Assembly (NCBI GenBank): GCA_002412965.1
Contig: DHWB01000003.1
Location: 114,504 to 178,503, forward strand
Source of the DNA: Desulfomicrobium sp. UBA5193
GTDB lineage: Bacteria > Desulfobacterota > Desulfovibrionia > Desulfovibrionales > Desulfomicrobiaceae
Reading direction: 5' to 3'
Length of the DNA: 64,000 bases
The notes beneath the pieces were generated by a model. The model saw nothing but the letters and a program-made list of their open reading frames with translations, was not told the DNA's origin and did no database searches. Made by a program: the position numbers and the translations under genes. Every line of letters begins with the position of its first letter. The stretch's first letter is position 1. Positions 1 through 8,506 of the stretch are shown one piece after another.

Positions 1-708
1 GTGCGCTTCGACATGAGCGAGTACATGGAAAAGCACGCCGTGGCCCGGCTCATCGGTGCGCCTCCCGGCTATGTGGGTTTCGAGCAGGGAGGCCTTTTGA
101 CCGACGCCATCCGCAAGACCCCGCACTGCGTGCTGCTCCTGGACGAGATTGAAAAGGCGCATATGGACATGTTTTCCATCCTCCTGCAGGTCATGGACCA
201 CGCCACCCTGACGGACAACAACGGCCGCAAGTCCGATTTCCGCAACGTGGTCCTGCTCATGACCTCCAATGCGGGAGCCCGCGAGATGAGCGGCAACGCC
301 ATCGGTTTCAAGGGCGGCGTGGAGGAGGATCGCGGCCTGCGCGGCCTCGGCGCGGTCGAGAAGCTCTTCAGCCCGGAATTCCGCAACCGTCTCGACGCCA
401 TCATTCCTTTCCATTCCCTGACCCAGGACATCATGGAAAAGATCGTGGACAAGTTCATGGCCGAATTGGGCGTGCAGCTGGCGGCCAAGAACGTGACCCT
501 GGATCTGTCTGCCGAGGCCCGCGCCTGGCTGGCCAAAAAGGGGTTTGATCCGGCTTTCGGGGCCCGGCCCCTGGGACGGCTCATCCAGAAGGAAATAAAG
601 GACGTGCTCGCGGAGCAGATTCTGTTTGGCGATCTTGTCAACGGAGGCACGGTTGAGATCGGCCTGAAGGACGCCCAGGAGTTGGTCTTCACCGTAAAGG
701 CGCGATAA
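1..708 (+). CDS. clpA: ATP-dependent Clp protease ATP-binding subunit ClpA (C-terminal part)
   Basis: ClpA is the hexameric AAA+ unfoldase that feeds substrates, including N-degron proteins delivered by ClpS, into ClpP. The gene is cut by the window start, so only the last 235 codons are present, from just after the second Walker A. Visible in order: the pore loop GYVG (about residue 24), Walker B VLLLDEIEKAH (45-54), sensor-1 MTSNAG (87-92), an IGF tripeptide (101-103) where ClpP-binding unfoldases carry IGF/IGL, and the sensor-2 arginine region GARPLGR. The IGF loop and the short tail fit ClpA better than ClpB. Leucyl/phenylalanyl transferase follows 7 bp downstream, a fitting partner because it makes N-degrons for ClpS-ClpA. 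Confidence 0.93.
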   Translation: MRFDMSEYMEKHAVARLIGAPPGYVGFEQGGLLTDAIRKTPHCVLLLDEIEKAHMDMFSILLQVMDHATLTDNNGRKSDFRNVVLLMTSNAGAREMSGNAIGFKGGVEEDRGLRGLGAVEKLFSPEFRNRLDAIIPFHSLTQDIMEKIVDKFMAELGVQLAAKNVTLDLSAEARAWLAKKGFDPAFGARPLGRLIQKEIKDVLAEQILFGDLVNGGTVEIGLKDAQELVFTVKAR

Positions 709-715
709 CTTCGCC

Positions 716-1453
716 ATGACCGTCTTTGCCCTGCCCGCGCAGCCCGTCTTTCCGGACCCGTCCCTGGCCGACGAGGACGGCCTGCTGGCCGTGGGCGGGG
801 ATCTTTCGCCGCAGCGGCTGCTCATGGCCTACGGGCGCGGCATCTTTCCCTGGTACAGCGAGAACGCTCCCATCTTGTGGTGGAGCCCCGAGCCACGCCT
901 CATCCTTGAGCCCTCAAGGGTGCATGTGCCCAAGCGGCTTGAGCGCATCCTGCGTCAGGGCGCCTTTCGGTTCACCCTGGACACGGCCTTTGAACGTGTC
1001 ATCGCGGGCTGCGCCCAAACCCCACGGCGCGGAGCCTGCGGAACCTGGATCGTGCCGGAGATGCTCGCCGCCTATTGCCGGTTGCATGAGCTGGGTTTCG
1101 CGCACAGCATCGAGGTCTGGTCGGGCGGAACTCTGGTCGGAGGGCTGTACGGGGTAGCCCTGGGCGGGGCCTTCTTCGGGGAATCCATGTTTTACAATGA
1201 GCCCGACGCCTCCAAGGCCGGGTTCGTGACCCTGATCCGGGCTCTGAACCGCGCAGGATTTATCCTTTTCGACTGTCAACAGACCACCGCGCACATGGTC
1301 CGCTTCGGCGGATTCGAAGTGTCGCGGGATGAATTTCTCTCCCGCCTGGAACAGGCCCTGGAGTTGCCTTCCCCTCGCGGCCCCTGGAGCCTGCGGGATG
1401 GTGCTCTCTGTGGGGTGGAATCCGGGAATGAACTTTATGGAGCCAAACGATGA
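716..1453 (+). CDS. aat: leucyl/phenylalanyl-tRNA--protein transferase
   Basis: This cytoplasmic enzyme transfers Leu or Phe from aminoacyl-tRNA to proteins with N-terminal Arg or Lys, creating a primary N-degron for ClpS-ClpAP. The 245-residue length is usual for the family. Family hallmarks are visible: the early FPDPSLADEDGLLAVGGDL block, RGIFPWYSE, WWSPEPR and the GLYGVALGGAFFGESMF stretch of the acyltransferase fold. It lies 7 bp after clpA, and its stop overlaps the darP start in an ATGA, so the three genes are probably one transcript. Identification is secure from conserved blocks and from context. Confidence 0.95.
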   Translation: MTVFALPAQPVFPDPSLADEDGLLAVGGDLSPQRLLMAYGRGIFPWYSENAPILWWSPEPRLILEPSRVHVPKRLERILRQGAFRFTLDTAFERVIAGCAQTPRRGACGTWIVPEMLAAYCRLHELGFAHSIEVWSGGTLVGGLYGVALGGAFFGESMFYNEPDASKAGFVTLIRALNRAGFILFDCQQTTAHMVRFGGFEVSRDEFLSRLEQALELPSPRGPWSLRDGALCGVESGNELYGAKR

Positions 1454-1998
1454 CCAAATTTGAACACGGAAATGAAGAGGACTGGGAAGGCCGTCCGAGC
1501 AAGTCGCAACGCAAGAGAGAAATGGTGGCCCTGCAAGAGCTCGGGGAGAGCCTGATCGCGCTGGCTCCCGAACAGCTTGAGCGCATGAACCTGCCCGAGG
1601 ATCTGGCCGAGGCCATCCGCTTTTACCATATCCTCAAAGACAAGGAGGCCAAGCGCCGTCACCAGCAGTTCATCGGTACGGTTATGCGCAGGATCGATGC
1701 CGAGCCCCTGCGTCAGGCCCTGGAGGAACTGGACCAGCTTCGGTATCAGCAGGCTGAGGAATTTCATCAGATTGAAATCTGGCGGGATGCCTTGCTCGAA
1801 GGCGACGGGGATGTCCTGACGGAAATGGTCGGACGTTTCGGCGTGGACCCGCAGCAGGTGCGCCAGCTTGCGCGTCTGGCCGCCGCCGAAAAGGCGGCGG
1901 GCAAGCCTTCCAAGAACGGCCGGGCCCTGTTTCGCCTCCTGCGCCAATGCTTCGAGCGCGAGCAGAATGAGAGCAAGCCCGGGGAAGACCAGGATTAA
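1450..1998 (+). CDS. darP: ribosome-associated protein DarP/YjgA (DUF615)
   Basis: This is a 182-residue DUF615 protein. In Escherichia coli the family member YjgA/DarP associates with late 50S precursors and helps 50S assembly. The typical pattern is present: an N-terminal SKSQRKREM segment, a charged helical core with FYHILKDKEAKRRHQQFIG, and a helical C-terminal half rich in Arg and Glu. Translation is likely coupled to aat through the 4-base overlap at 1450-1453. Its stop codon overlaps the stop of the convergent gene on the other strand at 1995-1998, and I see no terminator hairpin between them. Confidence 0.85.
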   Translation: MTKFEHGNEEDWEGRPSKSQRKREMVALQELGESLIALAPEQLERMNLPEDLAEAIRFYHILKDKEAKRRHQQFIGTVMRRIDAEPLRQALEELDQLRYQQAEEFHQIEIWRDALLEGDGDVLTEMVGRFGVDPQQVRQLARLAAAEKAAGKPSKNGRALFRLLRQCFEREQNESKPGEDQD

Positions 1999-2483
1999 CT
2001 TTGGGTGAGCCCCGGATCCATGGGTTTGTGCTGGCTTAAGTCATAGAGCCCATGCACGGTGAAGGGCAGGGAATAGCCGGGCACGATCTCGAAGCGGATG
2101 CGGCCGATGTCCTTGCCTTCCGGCATGGAACGAAGCGGTAGCAGTCCCGCCGGTAGGGGGAAGGCCAGGGTGTTGGTGCTGATGCGGGTCAGGCGATCCG
2201 CATAACGACCGGCCAGGTACTCGACCATCTGGTCCATTTCCTCCCCGGTGAAGGATTCCAGCACGACCTCGCGGCTGTTTCCCCTGCTCGTGGCCGGGTC
2301 GTGGTAGGGGTCCTCCAGAACGAGCTGCGGCCAGTCGTATCCGGTTTCTTCGAGAGTCCACTCGGGCCGGAAGAGGTGCGCGATGACTTCCTTGCGGCCC
2401 TTGAAGACCCGGATGCAGATGGTGGCCACATGGCCGCGCGGGCAGGCGGGCGTGGACTGTGTTTCCTGTCGAACTATCTCCAT
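1995..2483 (-). CDS. hypothetical protein, 162 aa
   Basis: I do not recognise a family. The start is supported by a strong GGAGGAAGG ribosome site just upstream on the minus strand. There is no signal peptide or membrane segment. The N-terminal third contains CPRGH and is followed by an acidic, aromatic segment with WTLEETGYDWPQL; the rest looks like a compact alpha/beta domain. It converges tail to tail with darP, sharing four bases, so it belongs to a separate minus-strand transcript, with a divergent glycosidase gene starting 160 bp beyond its start. Confidence 0.7.
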   Translation of the reverse strand: MEIVRQETQSTPACPRGHVATICIRVFKGRKEVIAHLFRPEWTLEETGYDWPQLVLEDPYHDPATSRGNSREVVLESFTGEEMDQMVEYLAGRYADRLTRISTNTLAFPLPAGLLPLRSMPEGKDIGRIRFEIVPGYSLPFTVHGLYDLSQHKPMDPGLTQS

Positions 2484-2645
2484 GAAACCTTCCTCCGTGA
2501 ACGGGTCGTTGTCATCCTCTTTGCGTGCCGTCTAGCACGCTTTGGGCCGGGCTTCAATGCCACTGTGACCGTTCTGCTTGAAATGATTCCGCTTCTGTGA
2601 AATGAATTCCGCGACGGGCCTCAGGGTCCGAAGGGAGTAACGAGC

Positions 2646-3476
2646 ATGTCCGCCCTCTTTCTGCGCGCCGTATTTTTTTGCCTCGTCTTGAGTGCCCAGT
2701 CCTTGCCGCTGCAGGCGGAGGACTGGCGGCCTCTGGCGCCCGGGCTCGAGCTGCGCGAATTCCTGATTCCGGATCAGGTCGGAGACCTGGCGGGGCAGCA
2801 GGGGGGCATGGCCGTATTGCGCATCAACCCGGACAACTATGCTTTGGCTCTGGGATCGGCCCTGAGCACGGGACGGATGCGCAGCATGCAGGAATGGGCC
2901 ATGCAGTCGGGCTTCGTTGCGGTCATCAATGCCGGCATGTTTCGGGCCGACGACAGACTGCGCAGCACCGGCTACATGCGCGATGCCGGGGTGGTGGTCA
3001 ATTCCTTCCTTCATCCAAGCTACGGGGCCTTTTTGGCCTTTCAGCCCAGGGATCCGTCCCTGCCAGCCCTGCGCTGGGTCGACCGCAAGAGCGATCCTGA
3101 CTGGCAGTCCGTGCTGGCCAATTACGATGGGATCATCCAGAACTACCGCCTCATCAGCCGGGCACGGGAAAACCTCTGGGAGCAGAGCGAGTTGCGCCAT
3201 TCCGGTGCGGCCATAGCCATGGACCAGTGGGGCCGGCTTCTTTTCATTCATTGCCGCCCACGACTGTCCCTGCACGAGTTTGCCCAGGCGCTCATCGATC
3301 TCCCCCTGGACCTGATCGGGGCCATGTATGTCGAAGGCGGGGCTGACGCTGCCATGTATGTCGATGTGGACGGCTTTGTAGGTCGCTTTGTGGGCGAGTA
3401 TCAGTCCGATTTTTTTCAAGGCAGCAACAAGAATTTCTGGCCCGCGCCCAATGTGCTGGGCATCCGGCCCAAATAG
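2646..3476 (+). CDS. secreted phosphodiester glycosidase-like protein (NAGPA/DUF2233 family)
   Basis: The 276-residue product begins with a cleavable signal peptide (about residues 1-24, hydrophobic core FLRAVFFCLVLSAQ), so it is probably periplasmic. The body matches the phosphodiester glycosidase fold: an early VINAGMF motif with Asn-Ala-Gly, then a GAAIAMDQWGRLLFI strand and a late VEGGADAAMYV glycine-rich motif. Members remove sugar phosphates from phosphodiesters, but the natural substrate here is unknown. A short palindrome at 3485-3507 separates it from uvrB. Confidence 0.78.
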   Translation: MSALFLRAVFFCLVLSAQSLPLQAEDWRPLAPGLELREFLIPDQVGDLAGQQGGMAVLRINPDNYALALGSALSTGRMRSMQEWAMQSGFVAVINAGMFRADDRLRSTGYMRDAGVVVNSFLHPSYGAFLAFQPRDPSLPALRWVDRKSDPDWQSVLANYDGIIQNYRLISRARENLWEQSELRHSGAAIAMDQWGRLLFIHCRPRLSLHEFAQALIDLPLDLIGAMYVEGGADAAMYVDVDGFVGRFVGEYQSDFFQGSNKNFWPAPNVLGIRPK

Positions 3477-3484
3477 CCCCTCAT

Positions 3485-3507
3485 GACGCCGGCTTTCGGC
3501 CCGGCGT
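3485..3507. other. hairpin between glycosidase gene and uvrB
   Basis: A perfect 7-bp stem (ACGCCGG / CCGGCGT) with a 9-base loop lies nine bases after the glycosidase stop. There is no T-run, so it is at best a weak terminator or an mRNA-end stabiliser. The uvrB ribosome site begins just after it. Confidence 0.4.
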
Positions 3508-3517
3508 GCAGGTATCC

Positions 3518-5530
3518 ATGTCTCTCTTTCAACTTGAGTCCGAATATGTTCCGCGCGGCGACCAGCCCGCGGCCATCGACGCCCTCTGTTCGGGCATCCT
3601 GCAAGGCGTGCGCGATCAGGTTCTGCTTGGCGTGACCGGTTCAGGCAAGACCTTCACCATGGGCCACGTCATCGCCAGGCTGGATCGGCCTGCCCTGATC
3701 ATGGCCCCCAACAAGACCCTGGCCGCCCAGCTCTACAACGAGTTCAAGAGCCTCTTCCCGCACAACGCCGTCGAATATTTCGTCAGTTATTACGACTACT
3801 ACCAGCCCGAAGCCTACCTGCCGCATTCCGACACCTACATCGAGAAGGACTCGGCCATCAACGAGGACATCGACAAGCTGCGCCACGCCGCGACCCATGC
3901 CCTGCTGACCCGGCGCGACGTGATCATCATCGCTTCGGTGTCCTGCATCTACGGCCTGGGCTCGCCCGAATACTACGCCAAGATGGTCATCCCGGTCGAG
4001 TGCGGGCAGACCATCGCCATGGAGACGGTCATCGGGCGGCTGATCGACGTGCAGTACGAGCGCAACGACTACGACCTGCACCGTGGGACTTTTCGTGTGC
4101 GCGGGGACGTGCTGGAGGTCATCCCGGCCTACGAGCACGAGCAGGCCCTGCGTCTGGAATTTTTCGGCGACGAGATCGATGGGATCTACGAGACCGACCC
4201 TCTCACGGGCGAGATCCTGTCCCGCATCCAGAAGACGGTGATTTACCCGGCCAGCCATTATGTCTCGGACCGGGAAAATCTGGTGCGGGCCATGGCCGAC
4301 ATCCGCGAGGAGTTGCGTGAGCGGCTTGCGTATTTTCAGGGCAAAAACATGCTTGTTGAGGCCCAGCGCCTGGAACAGAAGACGCAGCTTGACCTGGAGA
4401 TGATCGAGGAACTCGGCTACTGCAACGGGATCGAGAACTATTCCCTGCACCTGGATGGGCGCACGACCGGGCAGCCGCCGTCCACGCTCATCGACTATTT
4501 TCCGAAAGATTTCCTGCTCTTCATGGACGAATCGCACATCTCCGTGTCCCAGGTCGGGGCCATGTTCAAGGGTGATCGCTCGCGCAAGCAGACCCTGGTC
4601 GATTACGGCTTCCGTCTGCCCTCGGCCCTGGACAACCGGCCTCTGAATTTCGAGGAATTTTTGGAGCGGATCGGCACCACCGTCTTTGTTTCGGCCACGC
4701 CCGCCCCCTGGGAGATGGAGCGGGCCCAGGGCGTGGTGGTGGAGCAGATCATCCGGCCCACGGGCCTCGTCGATCCCCAGATCGAGGTCGTGCCCACGGC
4801 GGGGCAGATGGATCACCTCATGGCGCAGTGCCTGGCGCGTATCGCCGTGGACGAGCGGGTCATGGTCACGACCCTGACCAAGCGCATGGCCGAGGACCTG
4901 ACCGAGTTCCTGCAGGCCCGTGGCGTGCGTTCGCGCTACCTGCATTCGGACATCGACACTCTGGAGCGGGTGGCCATCATCCAGGCATTGCGTGCGGGAG
5001 AGTTCGACGTGCTGGTCGGCATCAATCTGCTGCGCGAAGGCCTTGATATACCGGAAGTCTCTCTGGTAGCCATGCTGGACGCGGACAAGGAAGGATTTCT
5101 GCGCTCGACTCGGTCTCTGATTCAGACCTTCGGGCGGGCCGCGCGCAACGTGAAAGGCAAGGTGCTGCTTTATGCCGACTCCGTGACTCGCTCCATGGCA
5201 GAGGCCATGGGGGAGACGCAGCGGCGGCGGGAACGGCAGACCCTCTACAATCTGGAGCACGGGATCATCCCGCAGTCCATCCGCAAGACAGCCGACAACG
5301 TCCTGTATGATCTGCACCGCGAGATCAAGGAGCATGAGCGGGCGGCGGAACGCGGCGCGGACTATGATCCAGGTCCCGAGAACGCGGCCAAGGAAGTGGC
5401 CCGGTTGGGGCGCGAGATGCGCAAGGCGGCGGAAATGTTGGAATTCGAGGAGGCGGCCCGTATACGGGACCGGATCAAGACCCTGGAGAAACGCTACGGT
5501 CTGGACGGGTCCAGGGCGACACGATCATGA
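3518..5530 (+). CDS. uvrB: excinuclease ABC subunit B
   Basis: UvrB is the damage-verifying helicase-like subunit of nucleotide excision repair. I chose the ATG at 3518 because the protein then begins MSLFQLESEYVPRGDQP, matching family N-termini, with AGGT upstream; a GTG at 3506 would add four residues. Visible: Walker A GVTGSGKT (about 39-46), the beta-hairpin YYDYYQPEAYLP, Walker B LLFMDESH, helicase motif VSATPAPWE, motif VI QTFGRAARN, and a C-terminal UVR motif FEEAARIRDRI. Length (about 670) is normal. Its stop overlaps the next start in an ATGA. Confidence 0.97.
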   Translation: MSLFQLESEYVPRGDQPAAIDALCSGILQGVRDQVLLGVTGSGKTFTMGHVIARLDRPALIMAPNKTLAAQLYNEFKSLFPHNAVEYFVSYYDYYQPEAYLPHSDTYIEKDSAINEDIDKLRHAATHALLTRRDVIIIASVSCIYGLGSPEYYAKMVIPVECGQTIAMETVIGRLIDVQYERNDYDLHRGTFRVRGDVLEVIPAYEHEQALRLEFFGDEIDGIYETDPLTGEILSRIQKTVIYPASHYVSDRENLVRAMADIREELRERLAYFQGKNMLVEAQRLEQKTQLDLEMIEELGYCNGIENYSLHLDGRTTGQPPSTLIDYFPKDFLLFMDESHISVSQVGAMFKGDRSRKQTLVDYGFRLPSALDNRPLNFEEFLERIGTTVFVSATPAPWEMERAQGVVVEQIIRPTGLVDPQIEVVPTAGQMDHLMAQCLARIAVDERVMVTTLTKRMAEDLTEFLQARGVRSRYLHSDIDTLERVAIIQALRAGEFDVLVGINLLREGLDIPEVSLVAMLDADKEGFLRSTRSLIQTFGRAARNVKGKVLLYADSVTRSMAEAMGETQRRRERQTLYNLEHGIIPQSIRKTADNVLYDLHREIKEHERAAERGADYDPGPENAAKEVARLGREMRKAAEMLEFEEAARIRDRIKTLEKRYGLDGSRATRS

Positions 5531-6642
5531 ACACATGCTCACTGCGCACATCTTTTTTGCGCCGCTTCCTGCCGGGCTGTTCCGCCGGGATTCGCGGGTT
5601 CACCGGGTTGTATCAAACCGTCAAGTTCCGGTTCGGGTCCTTTTTCCCGCTGGTCCTGGGCGCGGGCTTTCTGCTCACGGTTTTTGTCTACGGCCTGTTC
5701 ATCTTTCTGGTGGTCGAAGGCTGGAGCCTGCTGGACAGTTTCTATCAGGTGGTCATGACCCTCTCCACCGTCGGGTTCATGGAGCTGCATCCGCTCTCGG
5801 ACCGGGCGCGGCTCATGGTCTCTTTTCTCATTCTCATGGGCGTGGGCAGCTTTGCCTACCTGGTGGGCGCATTTACTCAGGTCGTTGTCGAAGGGCGGCT
5901 GCAGGATTTATGGGGGAAACGCAAGGTGCAGAAAATCATTGATTCCCTGGCGGATCATTACATTATTTGCGGGTACGGACGCATTGGCGCGGTGGTGGCG
6001 GAGGAGCTCCGGCGGGAAAACCTGCCCGTGGTGGTCATCGAAAAGGATCCGGAGCTTCTCTTCGACCTGGAGCGGGACAAGTTCCTGTTCCTGGCCGGAG
6101 ACGCCACCGCGGATGAATTTCTTCTCGGCGCCGGCGTGGAGCGGGCCAAGGGCCTTTTCGCCTGCGTCAGCCAGGACGCGGAGAACGTGTACATCACCCT
6201 CTCCTCACGCCAGTTCAACTCCAACCTGACCATCATCGCCCGTGCCGACCGGCCCGAATCCGTGGCCAAGCTGGAACGGGCCGGGGCCAACCGCGTGCTG
6301 ACCCCGCATCAGATCGGCGGCAAACGCATCGCGCAGGTCATGCTGCGGCCCACGGTCACGGATTTCATGGATCTGGCCACCCAGGGGCACAACCTGCAGA
6401 TGGAGGAGATCGCGGTCCGGTCGGGCTCGGAGCTGGTGGGAAAGAATCTGATCACCTCCGGTATCCGGCCGCGCTTCAACCTCATGATCATCGCCATCGA
6501 GAAGGCGGGTGGGAAGATGACGTTCAACCCGCACCCGGAAGTGACCATCGAGGAGGGAGACACGCTCATCGCCGTCGGCCCGCCGGAGAATTTTTCCGGC
6601 CTGCAGGCCGTGTGCCGGGCCGTTGCGGGTGAGGACGCATGA
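5527..6642 (+). CDS. two-TM potassium channel with TrkA/RCK domains
   Basis: This inner-membrane ion channel subunit has 371 residues. It has a first membrane helix at about 39-63, a pore loop, a second helix at about 96-120, then an RCK_N Rossmann domain (GYGRIG at 149-154, with acidic residue in VVIEKD) and an RCK_C domain (about 285-365). The architecture matches MthK-like channels. The pore filter reads TVGFME (81-86) instead of the usual TVGYGD, so the second filter glycine is replaced by Met. It starts inside the uvrB stop and ends inside the ligase start, so translation of the three is probably coupled. Confidence 0.85.
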   Translation: MNTCSLRTSFLRRFLPGCSAGIRGFTGLYQTVKFRFGSFFPLVLGAGFLLTVFVYGLFIFLVVEGWSLLDSFYQVVMTLSTVGFMELHPLSDRARLMVSFLILMGVGSFAYLVGAFTQVVVEGRLQDLWGKRKVQKIIDSLADHYIICGYGRIGAVVAEELRRENLPVVVIEKDPELLFDLERDKFLFLAGDATADEFLLGAGVERAKGLFACVSQDAENVYITLSSRQFNSNLTIIARADRPESVAKLERAGANRVLTPHQIGGKRIAQVMLRPTVTDFMDLATQGHNLQMEEIAVRSGSELVGKNLITSGIRPRFNLMIIAIEKAGGKMTFNPHPEVTIEEGDTLIAVGPPENFSGLQAVCRAVAGEDA

Positions 6643-8486
6643 GTCTGCCGCTGGACCTTCCTTCCGAGGCCCATCGGCTGGTCGAGCGCCTGACCGAGTA
6701 CAACGATGCCTATCGCCGGGGCGCGCCCCTGGTCAAGGATGCCCAGTATGACCTGCTGGTCTCGCGGTTGCGGGAAATCGATCCGGAGCACGCCTTTCTG
6801 CATCGGGTCGAGCCTGAAAGGTTTTCCGGCAAGCGTGAAATCCGTCACCCCGTGCCCATGCTCTCCACAGACAAGGCCTACACTCCCGAGGAGTTGGAGC
6901 GTTTCGTGGTCCGCGTCGAAAAGGAGGCCGGCGAGATAGGGGTGAGCGGGGTCCGCTTTCGGGTCACGCCCAAGCTCGACGGGCTGGCCGGACGCGACGA
7001 CGGGACGTATTTTGTCACGCGCGGCAATGGCCAGAGCGGCTACGAGGTCAGCTCGGCCTTCGCCAAGGGCATGATCCCTGTGGGTGGGCGGGGCCGGGGA
7101 GTGGGCGAGATGGTCATCCTGCGGAGCTATTTTCAGGAGCACCTGGCCGACGCGTTCGAGCATCCGCGCAATCTGGTGGTCGGCATCGTGTCCTCGGACA
7201 CGGTCAACGAGCTGGCCAAAAAAGCCCTGGCCGACGAGGCCGTGCATTTCGTGCCGTATGCCGAGTTGCCGAGCTGGGAAGGGAGCGGTGCGGAGGTGCT
7301 TCTTCGCATGGACACGCTCACGGAGGAGCTCTCGGCGCAGGTGGACTACCCTCTGGACGGGATGGTGGTGGAGGTGGTGGACGAGGACGTGCGCCGGACC
7401 ATGGGCGCCACCAGCCATCACTATCGCTGGCAGATCGCGGTCAAGCGCAAGGGCGAGACGGCCCTGACGGTGGTGCGGGAGGTGGTCTGGCAGGTCGGGC
7501 GCACGGGCAAGGTCACCCCTGTGCTCATGGTCGAGCCCGTGAACGTGTCTGGGGCGACCATCCGCCGGGTCACGGCGCACAACGCCGGCCTGCTGGAGAA
7601 GAAGGGCCTGGGTCCGGGAGCGGAGATCGAGATCATCCGCAGCGGCGAGGTCATCCCCAAGGTCGAGGACGTGCTCGTCCCGGCCGCGACCACGCTCCCC
7701 TCCGTCTGCCCGTCCTGCGGGTCGGCGCTGGCGCGGGAGAACGATTTTCTGCTGTGCGGTAGCGAACACTGTCCAGATCAGGTCGTGCAGACCATTGAGC
7801 ACTGGTTCAAGATTTTGGGCAATGCCGATTGGTTTGGCCGCAAAACCGTGGAAAAGCTGGTCAGATCAGGGTATGACAGCCTTGAAAAGGTGTACGAGCT
7901 GGGCGAGGATGATTTCAGGGCCATGGGGTTCGGCCCCGTGCTGTCGGCCAATCTGGCCGAAGCCGTGTACTTGAGCCGCACCCGCGAGGTCGAGGACTGG
8001 CGTTTTCTGGCGGCGCTGGGCATTGAGGATCTGGGCAAGGGCGACAGCCGCAAGCTGCTGGAGCAGTTCCGCCTGCAGGACCTGTCCACCGTCAGCCGGG
8101 AGCAGATCGAGGCGATCCACGGCTTCGGAGCCATCACCGCCCGGTCCATCGCCGACGGAATTGCGCGGGTGGCCCCGACCCTGCGCCACATGCTTGGCCT
8201 GGGATTCAAGATCATGCCCACCGGCGCGGCCCGCGAAAAGGTCACGGACAGCCCCCTGGCCGGAAAGCATGTGGTCTTCACCGGCAAGATGCGCGGCTCC
8301 CGCGAGGACATGCAGGAGCAGGCTCGCGCCCAGGGAGCGCTGGTGCAGAGCGCGGTCAACTCCAAAACCGATTTTTTGATCTGCGGAGAGAGCGTAGGGG
8401 CGAGCAAGCTTGCCAAGGCCAGGCAATTCGGGACCGCCATCCTGCAGGAAGACGAATATATGCGCTTCGTCGGAGTGGAAGGGTAA
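6639..8486 (+). CDS. divergent NAD-dependent DNA ligase (LigA-like)
   Basis: The 615-residue protein has the LigA domain order: Ia-like N-terminus (YNDAYRRGAPLVKDAQYD), adenylation domain with KLDG (nucleophile Lys112), OB fold (QVGRTGKVTPV), four-Cys zinc finger (CPSCG...CGSEHC), helix-hairpin-helix repeats and a C-terminal BRCT (about 535-612). It is shorter than typical LigA (about 670). Several active-site positions deviate: the Glu two residues before the nucleophile is Thr110, and motif IV reads DGMVVE where LigA has DGVVIK. TRGNGQSG and motif V AVKRK are kept. It may be a second ligase or a functional divergent one; it is co-transcribed with the channel gene. Confidence 0.82.
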   Translation: MSLPLDLPSEAHRLVERLTEYNDAYRRGAPLVKDAQYDLLVSRLREIDPEHAFLHRVEPERFSGKREIRHPVPMLSTDKAYTPEELERFVVRVEKEAGEIGVSGVRFRVTPKLDGLAGRDDGTYFVTRGNGQSGYEVSSAFAKGMIPVGGRGRGVGEMVILRSYFQEHLADAFEHPRNLVVGIVSSDTVNELAKKALADEAVHFVPYAELPSWEGSGAEVLLRMDTLTEELSAQVDYPLDGMVVEVVDEDVRRTMGATSHHYRWQIAVKRKGETALTVVREVVWQVGRTGKVTPVLMVEPVNVSGATIRRVTAHNAGLLEKKGLGPGAEIEIIRSGEVIPKVEDVLVPAATTLPSVCPSCGSALARENDFLLCGSEHCPDQVVQTIEHWFKILGNADWFGRKTVEKLVRSGYDSLEKVYELGEDDFRAMGFGPVLSANLAEAVYLSRTREVEDWRFLAALGIEDLGKGDSRKLLEQFRLQDLSTVSREQIEAIHGFGAITARSIADGIARVAPTLRHMLGLGFKIMPTGAAREKVTDSPLAGKHVVFTGKMRGSREDMQEQARAQGALVQSAVNSKTDFLICGESVGASKLAKARQFGTAILQEDEYMRFVGVEG

Positions 8487-8506
8487 TTCAACATGAGGAG
8501 TCTACT

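Noticed and set aside
3641..5335. 564-codon open frame antisense to uvrB
   Set aside because: Shadow of uvrB, without initiation signals or domain.
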